The translations under genes were made by a program, and so were the position numbers. A stretch of 20,488 nucleotides of DNA. Origin: UMGS1590 sp036303105. GTDB lineage: Bacteria; Bacillota; Peptococcia; Peptococcales; Peptococcaceae. Below the pieces are notes generated by a model that saw nothing but the letters and a program-made list of their open reading frames with translations, did not search any database and was not told the origin of the DNA. The stretch covers positions 1 through 20,488 of the forward strand of contig JAXJBF010000107.1 in assembly GCA_036303105.1 (NCBI GenBank). The letters are read 5' to 3'. Below are positions 12,960-20,488 of this stretch, one piece after another. Numbering within the stretch: position 1 is the first letter of the stretch; the number at the start of each line of letters is the position of its first letter.

Positions 12960-15900
12960 ATGCTTGCAATTGAAACCATCTTGGGCGCGTTGACGGGCTA
13001 TTTTACGAACGACATTGCCATTCGCCAGCTGTTTGCAAAAAATGGCATGGTGGTGCGTGAACGCGCTCAATTTACTGATATGATTGTCAAGGTGCTGCAG
13101 GAGCAGATCATTGACGAAGAAACGGTACAGTCGCTGGCCGAAAAGCCGGAGATGGCTGCTATGTTTGAGCAATTCATCAGGGACCTGCTGACCGAGGAGC
13201 TGCCCTACGCCATGTCCGATTGCGCGCTGGCAGATCTTGACACAGACGGCGCAGGGTATCGCCTGCTAAGAGAAAAGCTTGCGGCTTTGGATGTGTCGGA
13301 TGTTTCGCTGAACGCAGAAGCCGTCCATGCAGACATGGCGGCCCTGCTGGAAACGGCGCCGATGCGCCAGGCACTGCAGGATGCGCTGGCACAGGCTGGT
13401 GTTCTGTCGCTGGAAAAGCTCGGTCTTGGGCGCTCGCTGACTGGTCGGTTGGCCGCACTGGCGCGGCTGGATCAAGCAGGATTGAACCAGTGGCTGGAAC
13501 AATGGGAAGCGCGTGTGCAGGCCGCCTGCACGGCTGCGTGGTCGTCAGACGATACGGCGCTGCGCGTCAAGGATGTGCTGCCTGTGGACGGCGCCACGCT
13601 CGAGGCTTGCCTGGAGCAGCTCGTTTTGTCGCGTCAGGCGGCCAAGGAGGCACGCTGGCTGGATGTGCTGAAGGACCCGGCTTTTCAGGAACATCTCTAC
13701 GTTCTCGCAGAGCGTCTCTTAGACACGCTTTTGACAGAACATCTCTCCTCGCTTGTTGAGGCGTTCAGGCCGCTGCTGGAAGAAGACCGCGCGCGCATGG
13801 AACAGATGCTTTTGGAAAGCGTGGCCGATTGCCCGGAAATGGGCGATTTTTTTCGTGAAGCGGTGTTGGCGGCGCTGCAGGCCAAGTTTGCAGAAACGAC
13901 GGAGGGCAAAGACTGGCTCTCGGCCTTTCTGGACAAGGTGCTGGACCCAGCACACTACGAAGACTACTGCCACGCGCTGGCGCAGTTTTTGCTGTCCTGG
14001 GTGGTCAGGGAGATCGACCATTGGCGGCAGGTGGGCATCGATTCGGAAGACGCCATTGCGGCGCTGCGCCAGCGTATGCTGAAAGGGCGCGCCCTGCTCG
14101 TTGAACTGCTGAATATTTTTCTCGAGCAGCCCCTTGCGCGTGTGCTGACGCCGCAGCTGATGGAGCGTATCGTTCAGGGGCTTTTTGCTGATGCCAAGGC
14201 ACACCTCACCCCAGATGTGATGCAAAAATGGTCGGCGCTGGCCAATGGGTGGCTGGCGCGTCCTTTTGCAGACTATGTGCTGTCGCCGCAGCAGCAGGAA
14301 GCCCTTCTGGACGGCCTGAGCCAGTGGTGGCAGGCGCAGGGGCGGGATTGGCTGGCCCAGTGGCCGCTGACCGGGGCGAGCCTCAAAGATGCTGTTCAAG
14401 AATTGCTGGAATGGCTCTATCTGCAGCCGTTGTCCCGGCTCCTTTGCAGCGGCAAAACGTCGCTGCCTTATGCTGAACTGGCGGTGTTGCTGAAGGATAT
14501 GGCCTTCACCGAGCTGCGCTCATTTTTAGGCAAGATCACCAAGGAACAGATCGACGCCTTGAGCCAGCAGGAAATGCGCGAGCTGGCGCTGGACATGATT
14601 GGGCGCGAGATGCGGCCGCTGGCTTATCTGGGCGGCGGCATTGGCGCCGTCGTCGGTGCAGCGACGGGGGTGGCCATGGAAGCAAGCGGCGTGACGCCGG
14701 ACCCTGACCAGGTGGCGGCCTTGATGGCTGCACGCATCGGCATGTATGGCGTGGTCGGCTACGGCACCAATGTGGCCGCTGTGAAAGGGCTCTTCCGGCC
14801 GTATAAAAAAATAGGCTGCTTCCAGGGCTTGATCAGCAAAAATCAGTCGCGCTTTGCGCACAAGATGAGCGATGTGGCCGCTTCCTATATGATCAACGAC
14901 GAGATTTGGGCGGCACAGGTGCGGCGCTTTTCAGACTATATTGATGACCATTTTGACACGCTGCTGGCGCGCAGCGCACAGCACTTGGGCGATGTGAGCC
15001 ACAGCCGCTGGCAGCCGCTGTTGGAGAAGATGGCTGAACAACAGGCCGGTCCATGGCTGGGCCGTGTGCTGGACCGCGACCGTGTGGGGCGCTTGCTGTG
15101 TGCGTCCTGGGCGCGCTGCGACGGTGTGCACCTTTTAGGCGAGTGGGCGGCATCGCGCGGCGTGTATCGCAAAGGGGTGCAGCGCCTGGCGATGCGCGAA
15201 GCAGCAAACGGCAGTCTTACGCGCGCGCTCACGCAGACGCTGCATGCAGTGTCTCAGGAGGCGTGGACGGACTATGGCAACGCCATGCTGCATGCCTGGG
15301 TGCTGCCGACGGAGGAGAAAGCGTATCGGGACTTTTGGCAGCGCTGCCTGCCGTATGATCGCAGTCTGCCGGCGTTTTGCTGCCAACATGCCGATGACTT
15401 TGCAGCGATGATCGATGCGGCGCTGCAGCCACGCTTATCCCTGCCGCTGCAGCTCGGTTATCACATGGCTGGCGGCAGGCAGTTGGTGGCGGCGGTTCTG
15501 CAGGTTTTCTTCGGCGAGAAATTGCCTGACTATTGGCAGGAACGGGAGGACGCCATTGCTGACGCTGCCGTTTCCTGGATGAAGCAGCAGCTGGCGGGTC
15601 GTTCGCTGGCTGACGCAGGTGTGACCCTCAGCGACAACGAAGGTGCCTGGCTGAGCGAGACACTGGCAGCTTATTCAGAAGCACAGTTTGCGCCGGTGGT
15701 GCTGGCGGTGTTCCGGTGGCAGGATCAGCTGTCGGTGGCGCAGGAGGCACACATTGTGTCAGCGCTGACGCAGGGCCTTCTGGACGCCTGGCCGGCGCTT
15801 TTTGAAGAATCTGCCGCGGCAAGCTGGCAAAAAATGTGGCAGCATGTGGCATGGGAACCAGTCTCCAAGGCGATGGCGCCTGCTTTGAACGTGGCGGGGC

Positions 15901-16277
15901 AGCATCTGGTGCATGAGCGCGCCTATGACGCCTTGCTCTCGCTTCCAGACGGCCGCCTGCAGCAGCTGAGCCGGGAGATGATGACCCTCGATGCAGCGCA
16001 GGCGCAGGTATGCAGCGCGCTGGCGAAGCAGGTCTGGGCGATGCTGTCACCAGCCTGTGTGTCTTATCTTACTTTAGAAGGCCGCAGCCTGCTGGCGCTG
16101 ATTGATGTGCCGGGACTGGTAGAGGCACGCATCAACGCCCTGTCGCCGCAGGTGCTGGAACGTTTGATACGCGATATTGCGCAGCCTTACTTTACGCGCG
16201 TGGAACGCATGGGCTGGCTGGGTGCCGCGGTGGCTGTGCCGGCAACGGTGATTTCAAGAGCGCTCGGCGGCTTTTGA
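12960..16277 (+). CDS. giant DUF445 protein with two DUF445 motifs
   Basis: This is an 1105-residue protein. A DUF445 signature (membrane-associated proteins of unknown function) appears at the extreme N-terminus, ALTGYFTNDIAIRQLF (10-25), and again in the middle, GYGTNVAAVKGLFRPYK (600-616). The second is preceded by a Gly/Ala-rich hydrophobic segment, AYLGGGIGAVVGAATGVAM. Between and after them are long helical, Leu/Ala/Gln/Trp-rich stretches. The C-terminus again ends in a hydrophobic run (WLGAAVAVPATVISRAL), perhaps a membrane anchor. Typical DUF445 proteins are about 400 residues as I recall, so this looks like a tandem duplication with expansion. RBS AAAGGAAA precedes the ATG. The gene is 15 bp from sbcD and shares its promoter, which suggests a link to DNA or envelope maintenance, but no function is established. 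Confidence 0.85.
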   Translation: MLAIETILGALTGYFTNDIAIRQLFAKNGMVVRERAQFTDMIVKVLQEQIIDEETVQSLAEKPEMAAMFEQFIRDLLTEELPYAMSDCALADLDTDGAGYRLLREKLAALDVSDVSLNAEAVHADMAALLETAPMRQALQDALAQAGVLSLEKLGLGRSLTGRLAALARLDQAGLNQWLEQWEARVQAACTAAWSSDDTALRVKDVLPVDGATLEACLEQLVLSRQAAKEARWLDVLKDPAFQEHLYVLAERLLDTLLTEHLSSLVEAFRPLLEEDRARMEQMLLESVADCPEMGDFFREAVLAALQAKFAETTEGKDWLSAFLDKVLDPAHYEDYCHALAQFLLSWVVREIDHWRQVGIDSEDAIAALRQRMLKGRALLVELLNIFLEQPLARVLTPQLMERIVQGLFADAKAHLTPDVMQKWSALANGWLARPFADYVLSPQQQEALLDGLSQWWQAQGRDWLAQWPLTGASLKDAVQELLEWLYLQPLSRLLCSGKTSLPYAELAVLLKDMAFTELRSFLGKITKEQIDALSQQEMRELALDMIGREMRPLAYLGGGIGAVVGAATGVAMEASGVTPDPDQVAALMAARIGMYGVVGYGTNVAAVKGLFRPYKKIGCFQGLISKNQSRFAHKMSDVAASYMINDEIWAAQVRRFSDYIDDHFDTLLARSAQHLGDVSHSRWQPLLEKMAEQQAGPWLGRVLDRDRVGRLLCASWARCDGVHLLGEWAASRGVYRKGVQRLAMREAANGSLTRALTQTLHAVSQEAWTDYGNAMLHAWVLPTEEKAYRDFWQRCLPYDRSLPAFCCQHADDFAAMIDAALQPRLSLPLQLGYHMAGGRQLVAAVLQVFFGEKLPDYWQEREDAIADAAVSWMKQQLAGRSLADAGVTLSDNEGAWLSETLAAYSEAQFAPVVLAVFRWQDQLSVAQEAHIVSALTQGLLDAWPALFEESAAASWQKMWQHVAWEPVSKAMAPALNVAGQHLVHERAYDALLSLPDGRLQQLSREMMTLDAAQAQVCSALAKQVWAMLSPACVSYLTLEGRSLLALIDVPGLVEARINALSPQVLERLIRDIAQPYFTRVERMGWLGAAVAVPATVISRALGGF

Positions 16278-16292
16278 TTGAAAGGAGTTTGT

Positions 16293-17450
16293 ATGAAATT
16301 CTTCCATTTGGCCGATTTGCACATCGGGAAAAAAGTCAATGGTTATTCCATGATCGACGATCAGCGTGTGATTCTGGATCAAATTGTCGCGCGCATGGCG
16401 TCCGACCAGCCAGACGCGCTGATTTTGGCGGGGGACATTTATGACCGCCGCAACCCGCCGGTGGAAGCGGTGACGCTGTTCGATGATTTTGTCTCCCGTG
16501 TGGTGCTGGAACAAAGGGTGCCTGTTTTCGCCATCGGCGGCAACCACGACGGCGGCGAGCGCCTCGGCTTTGCCAATGCCATTCAGGCCAAAGCAGGGCT
16601 GCACCTTGTGGGAAATTTTACCTGGCCGATTCCCAAGGTGCGTGTTGAGGATGCAGCGGGGCCTGTGGATGTGTACCTCATGGCTTATGCCGACTTGGCG
16701 GTGCTCCATGCGCTGGTGCCGGAAACGGCAGAACTGGCTTATCCCGAGGCCATGGATTGGATCTTGAGCCACACCGAGCTGGACCCAGCGGCGCGCCATG
16801 TGCTGGTGGCCCATGGCGTGGTCACCGGCGATGCCCCGCTTGAAACCTGTGATTCGGAGCGGGAACTGTCCATTGGCGGCACAGAATTCTGGCAGAGCGA
16901 TTCGCTGGCAGGGTTCGACTATGTGGCGCTGGGCCACCTTCATCAGGCACAGCGCGCAGGCAGTGCGCACATTCGCTACGCAGGCAGCCTGATGCAGTAT
17001 TCTTTTTCGGAAGAAAAGCAGCAGAAAGTCATGCTGGCCGTGACCCTCGATGCACAGGGTCAGGTGGCTATTGACGCGCTGCCGCTGACGGCGCCGCATC
17101 AGCTGCGCACCATCAGCGGCGAGTTGGAGACGCTTTTGCAGGTGCCGGAGGAGATGGCTGCCTATCAAAACGATTACCTCCGCGTCGTGCTGGAAGACCG
17201 CGGCGCCCTGCTGGAGCCCATGCAGCGGCTCAAACAGTGCTATCCGAACATCATGCTGATGGAGCGCAACATGGTGCAAACGGCGGCAGCGGAGCAGATG
17301 CTGCCGCAGGCTGCCGCGTCTGCGAAAAAACGCTCGCCTTTGGACATGTTTGCCGCTTTTTACGAGCAGGTGACCGAAGAGGCGGCATCACCAGAAATGT
17401 GCGCGCTGATGAAAGATATTTTTGACGATGTGCAGAAGGAGGCATTATGA
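16293..17450 (+). CDS. sbcD: SbcCD nuclease subunit SbcD (Mre11 family)
   Basis: This is a 385-residue metallophosphoesterase subunit of the SbcCD complex, which trims hairpins, protein-blocked ends and long palindromes. The Mre11 metal-binding motifs are all present: DLHIG (D8, H10), GDIYDR (D48), GNHD (N84, H85), AHG (H174) and GHLH (H215, H217). The ATG is chosen because AAAGGAG lies 7 bases upstream; a TTG at 16278 would be a poor alternative. It ends in an ATGA overlap with sbcC, the usual coupling for this pair. Confidence 0.95.
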   Translation: MKFFHLADLHIGKKVNGYSMIDDQRVILDQIVARMASDQPDALILAGDIYDRRNPPVEAVTLFDDFVSRVVLEQRVPVFAIGGNHDGGERLGFANAIQAKAGLHLVGNFTWPIPKVRVEDAAGPVDVYLMAYADLAVLHALVPETAELAYPEAMDWILSHTELDPAARHVLVAHGVVTGDAPLETCDSERELSIGGTEFWQSDSLAGFDYVALGHLHQAQRAGSAHIRYAGSLMQYSFSEEKQQKVMLAVTLDAQGQVAIDALPLTAPHQLRTISGELETLLQVPEEMAAYQNDYLRVVLEDRGALLEPMQRLKQCYPNIMLMERNMVQTAAAEQMLPQAAASAKKRSPLDMFAAFYEQVTEEAASPEMCALMKDIFDDVQKEAL

Positions 17451-20400
17451 GACCGATTGAGCTGACAATATCTGCCTTTGGGCCTTACGCTGGAACCACC
17501 ACCCTGCGTTTTGACGCCCTGGGCACACAGCGCCTGTTTGTCATCACCGGGCCGACAGGCTCCGGCAAAACCACCCTCTTTGAAGCCATCCTGTATGCGC
17601 TTTATGGCACATTGAGCAAGCGCGGCATGGACCCCAGCAGTTTGCGCTGTGACTTTTTGAAACCGAACGATGACATCGTGACCTATGTGGACTTTACCTT
17701 TGACATTGGCGGAAAAACCTACAAGATTCATCGCCAGCCGAAACAGCGCGTGGCCAAAAAGCGCGGCGACGGCACCCGGGAAATCGGCCAGGAAGCGGTG
17801 CTTGAATGTGTGGGACACGATGCTTTTCTGCCTTTGAGCAAGATCAGCGAGGTGGACCGAAAGATCACCGAGCTGGTTGGCCTGGACGACGAGCAATTTC
17901 AGAAAATCGTCATGCTGCCGCAGGGAGCGTTTCAGGAATTTTTGGCATCAACCACGAAAGACAAGATGGAGCTGCTCCGACATATTTTTGACACGAGCAT
18001 TTATGACCTGGCGCTGCAAAAAGTCAAGAGCCGCGTGACGGACATGACCGGCGCCTACAACGACATCAAGACGTCGTACCGCTCTCAGGCTGCCATGCTG
18101 CGCTTTTCTGAGCCTTTCGATGCCGGTGATCAGCCATCCGAGCGGACGCTGAACGACATGGAAGCGCTGCTGGCCAGCGACGCGGCCCAAAGCAAAGGCC
18201 TGGAGCAGGCTGTTGACGATGGCACGGCGCGCTATCAGGCTGCGGTGCAGCGCTTGAATCAGGAAAAACAGCACAACGCCGACGTTGAAAAATGGCAGCA
18301 GACGCAGCAGGCCCTGCAGCGTCTTCAGGCGCAGAAACCGGCCATGGATGCAGTGGCAGCGCGTGTGTCTGCAGCTGATTGCGCGCGCAGCATCCTTGAT
18401 CAGGAAAAACGCGCCCAGGAAACCGACCTCGCCAAGCAGGCGCAGGCGCGTGTCCTGACGACTGCGGCCAAGCGTCAGGAAGAAACGGCGGCCGCTCTGG
18501 CCCAGGCCAAGACGGTTCAGGAAAAAGCCGAGCAGGAAAAAGTGGCGGCTGATCAGCAGGTTCAGCAGCTGCCTGCCCTGACCGCTCAACTGGAAAAAAT
18601 GAAAGATTATGTGGCTGAGCGCGCTGCGCTGGCCCAAGCCCGTGAACAACACGCACAGGCGCAGGCGGCGTGTGCGGCCCTTGAACAGTCGCTGAGCAAG
18701 ACGGCGCAGGAAGTGGCCGCCCTCGAAAGCAAGGTGCAGGAAAAGACGCAGACACAGGAAGCCCACCATCGTTTGCAGATGGACTGCGAAACAAGAAGCC
18801 ATCAGCTGGAACAGGAACGCCGCCACTATAAACTGGCGGACAAATACCTCAAGGCACAGGCGCAGCGTGCTGTGCTGAAAAGCGAGGCTCAACAGGCGGA
18901 GGCGGCGTTTGCCCAAGCCGAAGAACGGCTGCAGGCGGCGCGCACACACAATCGCCAGCAGCTTGCCGCCACGCTGGCCCAGGCGCTGCGTGAGGGCGCG
19001 CCTTGCCCAGTCTGCGGCGCCGTACACCACCCAAATCCAGCCTCTGCCGCAGCAGGGCAGGATGAAGAAGAGGCCTGCCTTGTGCAGCGTGACCAGGCGC
19101 AGCAGCAACAAGCGTCGGCGCAGGCGGCGTTGAAGGCGCAGGATGCGCGCCTGGCAGAGCTGTGGGCAGATCTCCAGGCAGAAGTGCCGGCGCTGGATCA
19201 GCCGGAAACGATCAAGGACTTTGCAGCGTCGCTGTGCGCCGCTGGCAGTGAACACAGCACCCAGCTCAAAGCGCTGCAGGCCCAGCTGAAAGCCTTTGCT
19301 GACAAGCTCGCCCAGCTGAACGATGTGGAAGGGCGGCACGATGCGCTAAAGGCGACGCTGGACAAGCAAAAAGACGAGCAAACCACGCTCGTTGCCGCCC
19401 AAAGTCATTGGCAGGCCTTGTGTGAGAGCCATCAGCGCGCCGTTGAGGAGAAAGAGCAGGCCTTCGGTTTCTCGGCGGATGTGAACCCCAAGGCACTGGA
19501 GGCAGAAGTTGCCAGGATTGAGCAGGCGCAGCAGCGTGCCGCTGAGCGGGCCGAACAGGCGGCCGCGCGTTATCAGCGTGCACAGATGGCGCAGGTGCAG
19601 GCGGAAGAAGCCGCCAAGCAGGCGCAGCAGCGGCTGGATGAACTGACGGCGCAGCTTGCGGCTGACGCAGCCGCCTTTGCACAGGCTTGGCAAGCCGCCT
19701 TTGCGTCGCAGGACGATTATGCCGCGGCCAAGGCAGACATTGCTGGCATGGGCGCCTTGCAGCAGCAGCTGGACAGCCATGCACAAACCCTTACTCGAGA
19801 AAAGACCCTGTATGAGGACCTCACCGAGCGCTTGCAGGAAGACTGCAGCCTGCATGATCTCACAGCCAGTGAGAAGCATTGCCAGGACATGGCGCAGCAG
19901 CTGAGTGCCGCAAAAGATGCGTTGGCTGCCCATCGTTCCCGTTATGCATCCAATGCCAAGCTGATCGCAGGCATTCGCACGCTGTACGAGGATTTTCAGG
20001 CATTGGAAGCCCGCTATGCGCTCATTGGAAAGCTGCGGGACGTTCTCGACGGAAAAAATCGCTTCAACATGAAGCTGGAAACCTTTGCGCAGGCGTATTA
20101 TTTTGAACAGATGCTCGCCCACGCCAATGTGCGGCTGGCGCGCATGACCCATGGCCGCTATGCCTTCCGGCGCAAAGACACGGTGCATGATGCGCGCAAG
20201 CAGGCTGGCCTGGATTTGGACGTCATGGACCAGTACACAGGGCGCGCACGCGATGTTTCCACCCTTTCGGGCGGGGAAAGCTTTAAGGCTTCGCTGTCTC
20301 TGGCATTGGGACTGGCCGATGTGGTTTCCAGCGAGAGCGGCGGCGTGGAATTGTCCACCATCTTTATCGATGAAGGCTTCGGCACCTTGGACGAAGAATC

Positions 20401-20488
20401 GCTGGACGACACGGTGGAAACCCTGATCAGCCTGCAGGACAGCGGGCGTTTGGTCGGCGTCATTTCTCACGTTGCCGAGCTGAAAGAA
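17447..20488 (+). CDS. sbcC: SbcCD ATPase subunit SbcC (Rad50 family), 3' end outside window
   Basis: 1014 codons are visible and remain open at the window end, so only the last few dozen residues should be missing. Walker A GPTGSGKT is at 35-42. Two long Gln/Ala/Glu-rich coiled-coil arms flank the zinc hook CPVC (520-523). The second ATPase half has the signature LSGGESFKASLSLALG (from 940) and Walker B STIFIDEGFGTLDEES (970-985). It ends with the VGVISHVAEL switch region. It binds DNA ends and drives SbcD nuclease activity. The gene starts at the ATGA overlap with sbcD, with AGAAGGAGG just upstream. The coiled coils are unusually rich in Gln-Ala codons (CAG GCG), giving local low complexity. 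Confidence 0.96.
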   Translation, partial: MRPIELTISAFGPYAGTTTLRFDALGTQRLFVITGPTGSGKTTLFEAILYALYGTLSKRGMDPSSLRCDFLKPNDDIVTYVDFTFDIGGKTYKIHRQPKQRVAKKRGDGTREIGQEAVLECVGHDAFLPLSKISEVDRKITELVGLDDEQFQKIVMLPQGAFQEFLASTTKDKMELLRHIFDTSIYDLALQKVKSRVTDMTGAYNDIKTSYRSQAAMLRFSEPFDAGDQPSERTLNDMEALLASDAAQSKGLEQAVDDGTARYQAAVQRLNQEKQHNADVEKWQQTQQALQRLQAQKPAMDAVAARVSAADCARSILDQEKRAQETDLAKQAQARVLTTAAKRQEETAAALAQAKTVQEKAEQEKVAADQQVQQLPALTAQLEKMKDYVAERAALAQAREQHAQAQAACAALEQSLSKTAQEVAALESKVQEKTQTQEAHHRLQMDCETRSHQLEQERRHYKLADKYLKAQAQRAVLKSEAQQAEAAFAQAEERLQAARTHNRQQLAATLAQALREGAPCPVCGAVHHPNPASAAAGQDEEEACLVQRDQAQQQQASAQAALKAQDARLAELWADLQAEVPALDQPETIKDFAASLCAAGSEHSTQLKALQAQLKAFADKLAQLNDVEGRHDALKATLDKQKDEQTTLVAAQSHWQALCESHQRAVEEKEQAFGFSADVNPKALEAEVARIEQAQQRAAERAEQAAARYQRAQMAQVQAEEAAKQAQQRLDELTAQLAADAAAFAQAWQAAFASQDDYAAAKADIAGMGALQQQLDSHAQTLTREKTLYEDLTERLQEDCSLHDLTASEKHCQDMAQQLSAAKDALAAHRSRYASNAKLIAGIRTLYEDFQALEARYALIGKLRDVLDGKNRFNMKLETFAQAYYFEQMLAHANVRLARMTHGRYAFRRKDTVHDARKQAGLDLDVMDQYTGRARDVSTLSGGESFKASLSLALGLADVVSSESGGVELSTIFIDEGFGTLDEESLDDTVETLISLQDSGRLVGVISHVAELKE

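Noticed and set aside
17948..20470. Minus-strand frames of 374 and 463 codons opposite sbcC
   Set aside because: Shadow frames caused by Gln/Ala-rich codons; SbcC has both ATPase halves and the zinc hook in order.

Overview
The window looks like chromosome from an anaerobic, hydrogen-metabolising, GC-rich member of the Firmicutes (Clostridia or a close relative). The grounds are two different [FeFe]-hydrogenase genes, a SpoIIE-type phosphatase, a CRP-like domain protein, strong AAGGAGG-type ribosome binding sites, a one-piece tmRNA and sigma-A-like promoters. I cannot name the genus. The lipoprotein signal on the solute-binding protein fits a Gram-positive envelope but does not prove it.

Layout. 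(1) 1-1543 has no credible gene. Most of it (1-1276) is an ordered composite repeat: three modules, each made of a 10-bp-phased short-repeat array, then an AAGGATAAGG-type purine tract, then a conserved hairpin-containing unit of 80-110 bp. (2) 1596-10910, all on the minus strand, is a hydrogen and metal region. Read in the direction of transcription it has three transcription units. The first is a monomeric group-B-like [FeFe] hydrogenase followed by a thioredoxin-like [2Fe-2S] ferredoxin (10910 to 9176). The second is a FecCD-type ABC importer (lipoprotein, permease, ATPase) ending in an unusual cytoplasmic fusion of a CRP-like domain to a molybdate/tungstate-binding-protein-like domain (8868 to 4554). 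The third is a sensory [FeFe] hydrogenase with a PAS domain, translationally overlapped with a PP2C/SpoIIE phosphatase (4443 to 1596). Each unit has its own recognisable promoter, and each ends in a hairpin terminator. (3) 11133-12311 holds a GNAT acetyltransferase, a 94-residue unknown protein and an 83-residue membrane protein, with a bidirectional terminator between the last two. (4) 12530-12868 (minus) is ssrA, the tmRNA, with tag AKNEKLAFAA. (5) 12960-20488 (plus) is an operon of a giant DUF445 protein, sbcD and sbcC; sbcC runs off the window end.

How the genes may work together. The sensory hydrogenase and phosphatase form a known type of pair, in which H2 or redox state would control a serine/threonine-phosphorylation output. 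The neighbouring catalytic-type hydrogenase is a plausible but unproven target. The importer followed by a cytosolic ModA/WtpA-like sensor suggests an oxyanion (molybdate/tungstate) or metal supply loop. The most unusual items are the three-module repeat, the CRP-to-solute-binding fusion, and the back-to-back overlapping promoters shared by tmRNA and the DUF445-sbcDC operon.
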